64,000 nt of DNA, taken from the NCBI GenBank assembly GCA_003640385.1, contig RCAB01000097.1, forward strand, positions 108,992 through 172,991, written 5' to 3'. Positions 1 through 12,990 of the stretch are shown here, piece by piece. This DNA is from Setaria digitata (Eukaryota; Nematoda; Chromadorea; Rhabditida; Setariidae). Made by a program: the position numbers and the translations under genes. The first letter of the stretch is position 1; every line of letters starts with the position of its first letter. Under the pieces are notes generated by a model that did not search any database, had not been told where the DNA came from, and saw only the letters and a list, made by a program, of their open reading frames with translations.

Positions 1-27
1 ATAGCAGGGATCTTACTTTATTTTCAG

Positions 28-3000
28 ATACGTATGGGTCAGCAAATTCACAAATCCCATATCAGCAGGCGGCAATGAATTCTCGTCATAATGGTACTTT
101 CCAACTTAATCCGAATGCACCACCTTTTCATCCTGCGTATTCGGTATGCTAGCTCCTATTAAACTTTGATAGGCATGAATCTGCTGATTACCTCAAAATT
201 CAATGTTATCATTTTATTAAAGCTAAACTCTTTTATGTTCATTCTATCAAAATACCATTTAGCTCATGATATGAAACCTTAATTTTTCTGACAAATGTTT
301 TAGTGCTAATTTCATGCCTTGTACATCATTAGTTATGATCATAGAACAGGGCATACAAGCCACTCAAATTAATCTCGGAAAGGCAAATAATGCTTTCAAA
401 TAATAATTCCTTTTTGTTTTTCATTCTTTAAGATCATTTTCTAGTTTTTCATTTTTCAGTATCATCTACACGATGTCCCGTCGTACGTGAATGCCCCAAT
501 GTACGATGGATATTGTCCAGCTAATGCTTACGATTATCAGGTTTGTTTGGAATTAAAGATTTAATTGTTTCCCAAAAATTTGATTAAAATCTGATAAGTT
601 TTATTTAACTAACTTACATCGATCAAGCGGCAGAAGTCAAAAGAAGGATTTTGATTCAACTTCCTTAAATCCAGTTTTAAATTTCCCTTTTTTCTTTTTG
701 TAGCTCAGTCACATCTTGTTGGTGGTCCATTTCCTAAATTTTTTTTTAACTTTGAAATTTATACCTAGCATCTCCATTTTTCATATATAAGCTGTATGTA
801 TTAATAGACTCTTTATAATTGCTGTTCTGGTACTAATGATGTAATCAATGTTGCGGAGAAGTTTTGATGTAAATTAATTTTTAAAAGCAAAACACTTCCT
901 TATAAGATGCATGGTAGAGGATTCCAGTTCTCTGATGTACAGAGATATAACAAATTGGGGGAATGCAGCATTTTGAAAGTAAATCTGATTTGGAACAGAC
1001 GACGTAGTTCGTAAACATTTGAGTGTGTGTTAAATACCATAGACAAATATGCAAAAAGAAAAAAAAAGGAAAGAAAAGAAAAAAAAAAAAACGATGAGAA
1101 AACTTACAAGTGAACCAACTAAATTTTGTTCTGTAGAATGAAATTTGGCCTGATTGAGTTATGTGTTTATTTTTTATGGTTTTTTTTTTTTTTTTGTGTA
1201 TTTTTGTTTGTCTCTCTGCGATGCGGAGCACATAGAGAAGTCTTCAAATTTGGTTGATCGATAGAGTGCTACTAGGATGATGTGATGTGATTGGAATGAC
1301 ATTGAGGACAGTGTGTAGGGAAGACAGGAGTGGTACTGTGGTAGAAAGTTATATTATCTTTTTTCTTGGGTATTCAAGAAATCGGTTTCATCATTCTGCT
1401 TCCCTTACTGAATGGTAACGGTATAAGGGAAGGAAGAGTAGATGGGCATGTTCCGCGAAACTCATTTAGTGATGAGATTTTATCGAGATTCCTGATCAGG
1501 TGATTCTGATTTTGATAATGGGGAGAAGGTGGTAGGTAGCTGGTGCGATTCTGCTGTAACCGACATGCATCTTCTGCCTTGTCGTCCGTGTGCAGCAGCA
1601 GCAACAGCAGTCATTATCAGTAGGTTTTCTCGCTCGATAAGAGCTGAGCCGAGCTGAGCCGAGCCCATTTTACCAGTACTATGAATTTTTTCATTTTTCT
1701 CACTCAGTGCTACTGAAAACCCTCTCCGCAATCCATTTCATGTTTAGAAAAATAATCCTTGCACCTATCTTCACACTCTACCGTTTGCTTTCTTCGCTTA
1801 CAGTGTGAAGGATGCAGATGTTAACCTTATTCGTCTCCTCTACTCCAGTTTCCAGCTCAACGTAGTCAGCTGTGAGACAGATCAGAGGCAAGGTTTGAGC
1901 TTGGGAAACTTGTTTCCATGGTTACAAGTAATCTAGATAATTTTATGAACAAGTTGATAACAAAAACTCTTCTAGATGAATAATTTTATTTTACTGTTAA
2001 CTGGTTTAGAATGGGAAAATTGAGCTAATATGATGCTCTTTTTTGATTTCGTTTTTGTAAAAGTTTTGAAAGAACACCTGTATTCATTTTAGATGTGCAG
2101 CTGCTATTGATCATTTATTTCCAACTTTCATGAGTAAAAAATCAAAGCAAATATTTTTCTGGGACTATGAGGGATGTAGTTTCGAAAGATTTTAACTACA
2201 ATATCTCGTAAACGCCACATTTAACAACATTTCTCCTTCCCATATGAGAGAAGTTTTAGTCTAAGTTTGTGAAGGCTGCTCCCCATTTGAACGTTCCTAA
2301 CATTTTTCTCTCTCGTTACAGATAAGCGTAACTGGAGAAGTTCTGTTTTTATGCAGCTGAAAAATTGCGTTGGTTTCTGAACGGAAAAGTGGGAGTGATT
2401 TGCGCCATTTTTTTTTGAGATTAGTTGAAGAGAAATAACATGAAGATGGTATGTGGTAGCCATAATAGAAATATTGTTGCGAAGAAAATGGATAAAATTC
2501 ATTTGCCGTAATATTGAAGTTAAAATAACGAAGTCTGTGGGGGGAAAAGGAGTGAGAGAAAAGGGAAAGGGAAGTGGACGAGACTTCAAAGTGAATGTTT
2601 TTGCCATTGTAATTGACTGTGTGAAAGTACACCATCACACACTGACTGGTACGACCTAATTGATCGGTGGTAAATTTATTGTTATTTTTTCCTTTTCTTC
2701 ATAGACCGTACTCCTGCTCCTAGCCTCAGAGAAAGAAAAATGTTTAATTTCTTTGTAATTAAGATCGAGTTATTGGTTTGTAATAATTACCCATATAGCA
2801 GATATCTCGTCATTCAGATTTTGAATCTTATATAGAAACCAAGATTTTATGAAGCAAACTAACCCTTCATTTTTGTTTAATCATAGTCTTAATCAAATAA
2901 ATCATGTTCAATCGAATCATTTGCGGTCATTATCATGACCAAATGTTATAGTTCTGATACAATTATGCTGGCAATCGTTATAATTGTAGTTTTCGCAAGA

Positions 3001-3856
3001 GATCCCAATGTTTACTCCGTATATGGAGCCTCCAGCAGTGAATGGTGATGATCTGGATACATCGGGTGGAGAATTAGGTTATGGTAATAATTTTGGATAT
3101 TACGGACTTCAAGCTAACCTTTCACCTGCTCTTTGCGAACGAATGTTGTGCAGTGAACGAGCCAAAGAATTGCAAGAGGTCTGGTGATTAAATTTACTTA
3201 TTTTCCTTTTTTGCATGGCATTCACTTTTCATAGCTGCATTTTTACTGCCTTATTTATGTGTGGTTTGTTCAGTAGTTTTCCAGTGTGTTTTAGCTCGAA
3301 AAGATTATGCAGTACAATAGATATTTGGAACTAGTGTCCATTAGAGTAACAACATAAGATCTTACCAAGAGGACTCAAAATTGATGATTAGAACACCATT
3401 ATCCTTAATGTTTTCAATTGCTGTTCTTTGATTTTGCTGCACATACTGATTGCACTATGTAGGACCAGTAATTCGACTTGTTTTTTCATCTCAAATAATA
3501 AAGGAAAACTTTTTCTGAAATCTTTTTTTTTTTTCTTTTCTTTGCATATTAAAAACTTATGCGTGATTTAGATACAAGTGGGCTTAGAACAACTAATATT
3601 GGAACCAGGCGAATTCGAAACCTGGTCGAATGCTATCAGAGAACGTACTACCAATCCGTCCTTCAAAGTTGATGCACTGAAAATAGCAGTTGAAATGATT
3701 ATTCAGTTGGTAAAAATTTTCTATCATTTCCGGAATTAGTGTACGGAATGTACAGAACTTATTTCTCCTTCGCTCTTGTAGTTTAATGTAAGGCAATTCA
3801 TTTAAACAGTTAATGTTTTAGAGAAATGAGAGAATCGTTTCATTTAAAAGGAAAAC

Positions 3857-3891
<35 letters not shown>

Positions 3892-6211
3892 CTTGAAGGC
3901 AATAGTCTCTGCTACTTTATTGCGATTTTTTTTACAGCTTACGTATGATGCTTAGTTTAAAACAAGGTTGAAGTTAAGTCAAATTCAGAGGTGAATAGAA
4001 AATAGAAAAATTTTTACCATTATCAAGATTTGGTTGCCTGTTTGTCCATTTAATTGACATGATTACGTTCCTTGTTAGGAAATGACAAGCTGACTGATTT
4101 AAACTTGTGCCGTGTATTTTCAATTCCTGGTTTGAAATTTTCTTTTTTCTAATTTTAGGCAGCGTTTACTTCATCATCACAAACGGTACAGTATAATTTG
4201 GCAAAATTATGTTCGTTTCTATGTCGTGATTTGCATACTTTCCAAGATGATATGATTGGTAGCTTATTATGCTTTCACGAGGAACAGAGATCCAATCTCA
4301 GTGATCAGCAACGAAAGAACCTTTTATTGTTTTTTGCCGAAATTTATGAAAAATTGGAATCAGTGGGTTGATTTTCGATTGTAATTATAATCCCGAAGTT
4401 TTCACGAATTTTTTTTTTTTGATAAATTATATGCTTTTAACATTTGCTTCTTCATTTTTTTTAACCTTTTAATCAGCAAATCGATTGGTCTTTTCTTAGC
4501 ATCTAGATTTTTGATTTTTACAACTTGGTCTGAATTTAATAGTTTCGTTTACTTCTAACAGTTGCTGCTGATTTTTTTATTAATTTTTCGAATAATATTT
4601 ACTAGCCATTTTTGTCCAATTTTTTCGCAATTTCTCCTGACGGAATGGAGAAGTATGCACATTTACAAGTGGAAATTTTTTGAAACATTGTAGAAAACAT
4701 GCTTTCATAAGTTTAATTCTAATTCCAGAAAAAAAGCTCACAAATGCAAGCTTTTGAGAACGCATTACTGGAGCAAATAAAAGAAGTCTTATTGCCTGAT
4801 CGTTTGGATGATTCAAAAGTTAAAGTGGTAGTAGAAGTGCTTAAAGTAATTTTTAACTGCAATTTTTTAACTGTATAGATTGTAAATTATATCATAAATT
4901 AACCATATGAAATTTTTAATTATGTAATTGTCCATAAAATATTTTGCAAAATTTTCAGGATTTGAATCTGTGAGAAATTGAGTAAGGTCAACACTTCCAA
5001 ATAGTTTTTTTGCAGCTCACTGGTCGGTATTTGGACACCGATGAAGGCACTTCGAAAATTAATGAGCTTCTTACCCAACTAAACGCCATTGCTAAAGCAC
5101 ATCCGGCCATCAGCGAGTGAGGATTGATGTTGTCCATGTTTTTTTAATTCTTATTATATACCTAAGATATAAGATGTGATTTATGTTTTACGAAACTTTA
5201 TTAGTGAGATCTGTTTATTATTATTACTATAACTTGATTTAAGATGTGTCAGTGATTGGGAGGAAAAGTGAGATGTTTGATAATATCATATAGGGTGATA
5301 TCACTTTTTATATAAGGCAGCTGGATTTCTAACCAAGGAACTGCTTTCTTTCATATGTTGGAAGCAATTCTAAGATTGTCATTAGCTAAGAACTTCCACG
5401 CCTAAGCGATCATGGAATATTGTGGTTTTCAGTTCCGTGAAGGAACGAATATTGAGTTTAAACACATGGCGTGAGAATAAATGGGATGCAAGGAACTTTC
5501 TGACAAATAAAGAAGAAAAACCACCAACTGAGGTATGTAATGCTTGATATATTTATATTGACAAATCTTAGAAGAGCATTCTCATTTGACTCCACATGAA
5601 AATTCCTTCATATTATCTTTTAAGTTTATTTGAATGTTTTAAAAAGATAAAATTAATATAAGTTTTACTGATTTCAGCAAAGTCGTAGAGAGAATGACCA
5701 GTGCTTGACGCCGTCCTGCTCATCCAGTTTCATCATTGGCCCCGATGGTCAGCCGCTGACCGATGAGGAGCGTGCCTTCTTAGAGGAGAGTTTCCGTAAA
5801 TTAGACAATAATGACATCACCTTGGATAATGATGATGTGAGCGATGAATACGATGAATTTTTGTCAGCAGGTACAGTGAACTACAGAAGTTTTGTTAAGT
5901 TTATATTCATGTAAGGTTTCGCTTCCCAACATTTTTGAGTATCAAGTAAAAACGGACCTCAGGAGTGTAGCCGAAATGGAAAAATATGCTACTATACTTT
6001 AGCCTCATTATGAAACTGTTTAGTTTTGTACTGAGACAACGTGTAGACAGAAAATAAACTTTTCATTTTAGTCGCCAATGAAGAAGCAAAAAAACGTGTA
6101 GCGGAAATGGAGGTGGCTGAAATAGAAAAGCAAATGGCAAAAACCAATATAGATGGACCATGTCGGGGTGAAATCACTCCAACGGAAAATGGCAAAGGGA
6201 TGGCAACATAA
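28..6211 (+). CDS. PAIP1: PAIP1-like poly(A)-binding-protein-interacting protein (MIF4G), 5' partial
   Basis: Exons read: 28-143, 460-540, 3002-3178, 3572-3709, 4159-4362, 4729-4845, 5016-5116, 5433-5532, 5678-5870, 6072-6211 (TAA), giving 454 visible residues; the first exon opens on an acceptor in mid-codon, so the start lies upstream of the window. The first exon carries LNPNAPPFHPAYS, a canonical PAM2 motif for binding the MLLE domain of poly(A)-binding protein. Exons 3-7 encode a helical MIF4G-type region (about residues 110-310; e.g. LEPGEFETWSNAIRERT, YNLAKLCSFLCRDL, LLLFFAEIYEKLES, VVVEVLKLTGRYLDTDEG) that lines up block by block with human PAIP1. The C-terminus has GPDGQPLTDEERAFLEE and the acidic stretch SDEYDEFLSA, comparable with the acidic PAM1 end of PAIP1. 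Known role of the family: bridging PABP and eIF4A/eIF3 to stimulate translation. PAIP1 identity is an inference from motif order; a PAIP2 or eIF4G relative is unlikely because PAM2, MIF4G and acidic tail occur together. Intron 541-3001 is unusually long. Confidence 0.86.
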
Positions 6212-7890
6212 AGAGGGGATGAGGGAAGATTAATGATCAGATCATATCAAAAAATTTTACTGGGTAATAGGTGAGTTCTATGACATTGAGTTCTAGTTCC
6301 TTCAAAATTTTCGAAATTTGAGTACCGTCATTAAATTAGGGTTAGTAGAGATAGTGTTGCCTGGTTTCGGTTGGAGTGGTTTTTTTTGCGACTCTTCCAT
6401 ATTGTTCGATTTCTTGTAAAAAAAAAAAAAAAAGAAGAGATTTTTTCGAATAACTAACTGGCTTTAAAAAACAAGCAAGTATGTACATTGGCCAATTTTT
6501 ACTTTTCCCACATTCATTTGTTTTTTACAATAGGAAGTACCCGCTTGTCTTCTGAAAAAGGCTGTAAGGTGTTTCTAGGCGAAGTTTTAGTCTTAACAGA
6601 TTTGGTACGTTGGTAACCAAGTTATTTTAAAGGTGTAGGCTTTTGATATTATTTCCCATTATATCACAATGTACGAGTTCCATGTTGCGAGTGTTATAGT
6701 GTCGACGGTAGATGATGCCATCGGCTTCTCTTCCGAAATTCCTTGGGCGCAATGACTTTTTACGTTCTGATTAAAAGCATAAACATGAAGCGCATGGAGC
6801 AGTAAAAGAATGAATACCTAAATATTTCATTTAGGAGAAACGTAATTTTATTTGTCGGGCGGTATACTTTTATTGGTTACTCTAATGCATAAGGAAGGCT
6901 TCAGTTAGGCAAGCAGGACTGATGTACACTCGTGTAGTAAGTAGTTATACAGATTTACCAATATATGTTCATGAATTTATCGAAGAGAGTCGCCTATTGT
7001 GAAGAATAATTTCAGAGCTCCAAGAACAGTGCTTAGTGATTTACTGACAGTAAACTGCCAATAAATGATATCCCCAACTTAGTGTAAGATAAATGATTTT
7101 TCCTCAAATTCTCTTTGTTTTTGTGTAGGTAGTTGCTTCTCAAATCAGTTTTTTGCTATGTACATATTGGTACTTATTAGCGGAAAAGGATGGGAAGTGT
7201 TCAGTACCTCGTGTGGTGTCGCATACATCACGTAATGTTTTCTTTTCACTTCACTTTTCTCGGTTCTCATAAAAAAGATAGCTTTGAAAGTTATTATCCT
7301 TTCCTGTATTACGTTTTGTACGTGAACGCAAAACACGGTATGACTGTGTAACTTTTTGATCCTCCAAATCTCTTTACATTCAGTTGCACTTTTTTCAGAG
7401 GTTTCATTTTTTTTTTTTTATTTTCTTTGTCTAATTTATGTACATCTGTTGTGAATAAATTATGGTTGCACAGTAAGTTCTCCCGCATATTAACATTTCT
7501 CTACGTCCAGAACATATTAGATTACCACCCAATATTATGCTACTTTTTTTTTGAATGTTTGGTGGAAAGAATTTTAAATTGATCTGTAATGAATTCTACA
7601 CTACTCTAAATTAAGAGACATTTGGTTAGTTACAACTTGCCTAATATTTCGAGCAATTAATTGAAGTAATCGTTACTTGGAAGGGCTGCTCTTGCCTTTC
7701 GGGGCATTAGTGATAATAAACTGAACTGTTAAAACATGAATCCTTGCCTGGCATGAATTATCACAATTTCGTTCCGGTGGGTATTTGTGCATTCCCAAAC
7801 TCCATGTGCAATTTCCCTTCATATTAATTGGAAAAATTAGACGGATGGTGTGTCTAACTTTAGTTACTTAGGTGGAACAAATTTTCATTT
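6212..7890. other. Intergenic region between two convergent genes
   Basis: The PAIP1-like gene ends at 6211 and PPIL2 ends at 7891 on the other strand, so this stretch should hold both 3' untranslated regions. An AATAAA hexamer lies at about 7455 on the plus strand. There are A/T homopolymer runs (about 6420-6433 and 7410-7420). The small open frames here show no codon bias, splice context or recognisable domain. I see no RNA gene. Confidence 0.6.
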
Positions 7891-10800
7891 TTACCAGGAT
7901 GAAAAATCGCTAAAAACCTGATTTGGCATAACAGTCTTTTTAGCAGCACAAAACTGTACGGCATCATTTGCTGCTCGCTTCGCCACGGCAGCTACTTCCG
8001 GTAAATTTATGTACTTTCCAACACCAGTACCATATTTCTTCGGTTTTGGAATTTGCGTTACTGCAGTTGCCGGACTTGAAACTGCTTCTGGAAATGAATG
8101 TTATGACTTGCCACTTTACTCTCTTGAGTTCCGTTTGGAAAAAACCACCAAAGCATGTTACTAACATATCGACTAACCCCTCTGCAGAGATCCCAAAAAT
8201 TTCTTTAAACTGGGATAAGCCAAATTCTCACCACTTTTATTGGCTTTTGCTAAACGAATATTTTCCCTTTCTTTCTCCATAATCACTTCAGCTTCCTCAA
8301 ATGGATCAACAAAAATTTCTGCATTGAGGAAAACCACATCTTTCTGAAACGAATAACAAATTCGGAGCTTGTATACTGCTCAGATAATCAGTATGCTTAA
8401 AGCCAAGATTTAAAACTTGCTATTGGTCGGTTTTTTTCATCTGTTTCTATTTTCTCAATAGTGTTCAGTGTTCCAGTACCACCAACAACTCGTCCGAAAA
8501 TGGTATGTTTGCCATCCAGGTAATTGCACGATCGAAAAGTAATAAAGCTGAAATAAGGCGGACTACGAATAACTGTTGGATTTGGAGTACTGGGTTAGAT
8601 AATTAACAATGTGAGAAATATTCCAGAAAACTTTATATATTTCCATAATGCTTACAACTGTGACTTATTGGTATCTGTGCCATGATTTGCCATACTCAAT
8701 ACACCACGTTGATCATGACTGAATGAAGGTAAAATTTCATCTTTGAAAGGCTTTCCCCAAATAGAATCGCCTCCTTTACCGGTACCTGTGGGATCTCCTC
8801 CTTGCATCTGAACGTTACAAGAATTCGAGTATTTCCGTACACACATTAAATATATCTACTTTACTAGTAATGAATCCAATTCTAATAAATCTAATGATAA
8901 ATTGACAAAAAATCTTGAAATTTTACCATAAAATTCCGGATGACCCGATGAAATCTCGTACTGTTGTAGTAACCGTTTTTGCAATGCGTGATAAAATTTT
9001 CACAAGCTCTTGGTGCTTCTTTGCAATATAATTCAAGATTTATAGCCCCAAAGTTGGTTACGATCCTTGCATAGCCATTCTTTTTTACCCTTTTATATCT
9101 GAAGTGATGAAGTGATACCTATGCAATACGAAATGGTGCAGCTGAGAAGAATGTTAGTATTCAAAAAATAAATAAAAATAAAAATGTTAAACTTTTTTAG
9201 TTGACTCGGGTCCCGAAACTTGTCATTGTTCTAAATGATATATGGAAATACTAGCATTGTAAAATTACGATAAGCTGCTCCTAATGTCAGAAAAGAGTTC
9301 AGAGAAAAATTAACTTGACAGTTTCAGCATCCAAGACAGCTGCTTTTTGTTGGGTTACTGGTTCCATTGTTGTTGATGTCAATCCTGCAGCTACAAGGCC
9401 CTGACTATAATGGGCAGCATTGAGTTCATCTGCTGTTTGTTCTTCTACATCTTCAATTTTCTGTAGAATAGATATTATATAAATAGAGCTGGAGCTTGGA
9501 ACAAGACCACTGAAGTCATACATATATGAAATCCCAAAACAAAAGAAAAAACTTCCCAATCACTTTAATTCAATTTTCTAACCACTAGCATTTCCTGATT
9601 GTGTAGTGTATTACTATCAATTTCGAAAAGTTAATCAATCTTACTGCTGGAACATATTCCTTCGCTAGTTTTTCTAAAATCTCTTTAGTTTCGTTATTCA
9701 TTTGTCGGATGTAAAATTTCGGGTCTTCCATAGCCTTCTTTTCAGCTTCAATTTCTGATTTAGTCTTTAAATCCAGTTTCACATGATGAAATTGCTCAAT
9801 GTTGAACTTTTCCAAATGGTTCGGGTCCTGAAAGGAATTATAACTGTTCTATATGTATACCGATATTATAAGGAGGAACGTGAATACAGATGATTTCATT
9901 ACATTATTTGGAGTTCCTTCTCAATTTGAGCAATTTGAACATTCTTTAGACTTTACAGCAATCCAAATTATTCATGAAAGTAATGACTTGAAAGATATAT
10001 AAGATATGCCTGTAAAGTGATGATATCTTTTCGCTGAAATTGTTCATCGGTGAGAAGATCTCTTAAATGTCCAGGCTTCAAATTCAGTTCTTCAACAGCT
10101 TCAAGTGCATATACATTTCCCGTTTGACGAATGGCCACAACATGACTCGTCGGCGTGAAAACACGAAACGTAACAGGACATCGAAAATTACCTGGAATAT
10201 AAATCAATTTCCTTCATTTAGAACAATGAAATGACCTCAGCAGAATGCAGTCTACTTAATTCCCCCATTTCTTTTCTCTTTTCTTCTGATCAGGTCGTTC
10301 CTGATTCGAAATTTTCCTAAACATGGAGAAAACATAGTCGAAGTCTCAATAATAACCAATCGAATGAGTATTAAAATTAAAATAACTGCCTGTTGATATG
10401 CGGTCTAAAAAAGACTATTTTAATTCTCAAGTAATCACTGTTACGGTAAGAACTTTCACCATCGCTATCTTTGTCGAATTTCAGATGAATTAATTCTTTT
10501 GCTGTCATTTTCTTCCCAGTCACTGGATTTACACCAAACCTTTTTAAATATGGAATAATTTGCCTGAAAAAAAACATCATTGTTTTTTTTTCTTTATTAA
10601 TCCTTTTTTAAGAGAAGTCGAAAACTGGATTATCGAAGCAATTACATGCAAATAAAAATCCTTATGCATACGTTAAATCAAAAATAATTCCATCTTGCGA
10701 ACAAACGGGATCTTCAAATGGTCGTAGAGATAGTGCACAATGTGTGATTGGTAGACGTTTGAATAAGGCACGTTGCATGCGCCTTCCAGTATCTGTAAAT

Positions 10801-11387
10801 CATGTTACAGGAATGCCGAAACATTTATATAAAAAACTGTAACCTTAGATTAAATTTCAAAACCCAAAACATTGAATATCAATATAAAAGTCCCAATTAA
10901 AAAAAAAAAAAAAGAAAGAAACAAGCCATCTTAAGCTTAATTGACTGATGAAAAAATTTACCATCTTTATGTCCGCCATAAGTTTCTTTCCATTCGGTTG
11001 TTGTCAAATATCTGGAAAAACAAGTAAGCAAATAAATGGATAATTCTAGAAATAGAAGAAAAAATAATAAGCGAATGAAATGGAACATATCTAGGAATAA
11101 AAGACGAAATTTTATTAACTGAAGAACTGTACTATTTTCTCAGCTTTGCGTCTTTTTCATTTTCTACATTGATGTTTTGTACTCTTTCTGACAAGAATCT
11201 AAGGGTTTCTCAACTTCGAAATATACAACGTAAGTTTAAAAATAATATAACAGTAATGTAATGTAATGAGTGAGAAACCGGAGAAAAATGCTGCAGCTTC
11301 CTTGCAAATCGTTAATTTTAAGCACAGCTGAAGAAAAGATTGGGAAACAACTTACAGTTTATCCTTTTGATGTTGCTTCTTTCCCAT
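7891..11387 (-). CDS. PPIL2: Peptidyl-prolyl cis-trans isomerase-like 2 (U-box cyclophilin)
   Basis: Complete, 12 exons (minus order): 11387-11356, 11011-10962, 10792-10672, 10563-10445, 10191-10010, 9827-9645, 9460-9315, 9098-8927, 8807-8656, 8547-8421, 8343-8232, 8087-7891 (TAA); 530 residues against 520 in human. It begins [18 protein letters not shown] and ends FSDFSSW, both family signatures. A divergent U-box lies at about residues 37-110 and the cyclophilin domain at about 280-440, with [19 protein letters not shown] (catalytic Arg present) and GKPFKDE. At the position of CypA Trp121 the sequence is [10 protein letters not shown], i.e. Tyr, as in vertebrate PPIL2, which is thought to weaken isomerase activity. 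Family role: spliceosome-associated nuclear E3 ligase/isomerase (C. elegans CYN-4). Introns after exons 5 and 10 start with GC rather than GT. A spliced-leader acceptor (TTTTTTCTCAG) sits about 48 bases before the ATG. Confidence 0.96.
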
Positions 11388-12990
11388 ATCGAAAAAGTCT
11401 TACAGCAGTAAATTTAATTCGGACAACCGAAATCTGAGAAAAAATTAAATTTTTGATTGCAAAAATTAATAAGTGTATCAGTACACCATTATTAGTACGG
11501 CTATCTTCCAGTCCACAAAATTCTACCGTTCCTAAACTTGACTTATCATCAACTAAACCGGAATTTCCCAAAGTTCCTGAGTAAAAGGGAATCGAATCTG
11601 GCATCTCCCTCCTCACACCATAAAATATCTGCATCCCTGACGCCGAATCAAAAATCGCGGCTAACAACAGCTCTGATGGAGCTCTCTATGCAACTCTTGT
11701 CCACAGCAGATTTTCCAGCGAAGTTTTAATGTTTTATAGAATCGAATGTGTACGAAATAATAACTATTACCGAAGTGAACTTGCACTAATTTGCAACTAA
11801 ATATGGAAAACATTAAGATTTGACAATATGTTCTAGTATAAGTTTTCAAACACACTTAATGTGCCTTCATTGTTTAGTCCTTAATTAAAATGTCATATTT
11901 TGCTGACTCAAATTAGTTCTGTATTTCATGAATTACTGCATGTGCTAAGTTTCCTAATAATGTCATCCATTTGATTAGTTCAAATTAATCTTCTATGCTT
12001 TCCAGAAGAATTAGCTCAATCTGGTAATCCTGTCCAATCAATCATATTTACACTCCTTCGGATATGTTTGAACGGTTTTTGTGTCACTTCTTGATTCTGT
12101 TAAAATAACTTATCTCAGGTATTCAAAACAAAAGTTTGGGAAACTGCTTCTGTTATCAAATTGCAACGCTAACGAGTTAATTTGAAGTTAATTGATTAAT
12201 ACGTCAAGTAATACGCAGGTGCTTTTATGAGGTACATACGATTCTGCAATCAGTTATATTCTCAAGATATCAGTCTTGATGATAGTTCGGAGAAGATTAA
12301 GATTGAATTGAATGTCTTCTAGTTCTTGGTGGTCTCAATTAGGAAATTATTTAAAAAAAAAAAAAAAAAAAAAAAAAACTTCTTAAGATAACCACAATAC
12401 TAATCCATATCACATAAAGATTAACTGATAATAAATTTCATGATCTATTAGTACACAATGCATAAATCGATTACGATAATGCAGAAAAAGTTTTCTTAGT
12501 TGCGATATTCAAATTTTGAGAATTCGAGAAAGGCGTTGAGACGTGAATGTCAAAGTGATGGTGATGATGATGAGGAGCAGACTCCGGGAGCACTCGGGGA
12601 GATGTCGCGGTGCTACGAAAGACAAAAGAAGCAATATTATATTTTTAACATATCACTTTTTCTTAGCACTGAAAATGCATGAAAAATCGACGATAAAACT
12701 TATCAAATATCATCACAATAACAATCGTGTTGTTTTTCAAGAGTTTGACTTGTGTAGTGTTGGATAGAATTGAGCTTTCCATTCTTGAAACTTTTTCTGC
12801 AAATCATTTATTTCAAAAAAAAAAAAAAATTATTGCAGACAGTCAAGTGATCAAAATCAGTGTTTCACATTCCATAAAATTTATGAAATGTCAAATCGAA
12901 TTAGCACAAGTGCTAAAAAATTTTAGGCCAGTAGCCAGTGGCATTAATTGATACTTTCTGTGCTGCAATACTAAATGACTTCATTTTAAA
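11388..12990. other. Intergenic region between two minus-strand genes
   Basis: This lies downstream of the Ser-rich gene (ending at 12991) and upstream of the PPIL2 start. It holds the likely PPIL2 trans-splice acceptor at about 11434-11436, a run of about 26 A at 12353-12378 and a patch of higher GC near 12530-12615. Plus-strand open frames at 12500-12767 read through this patch but have no acceptor/donor pairs or recognisable domain. The distance of 1.6 kb is long for a nematode operon. Confidence 0.5.

Noticed and set aside
881..1731. Open frames on the minus strand in the long PAIP1 intron
   Set aside because: They are built on A/T runs, have no acceptor/donor pairs and no recognisable domain.
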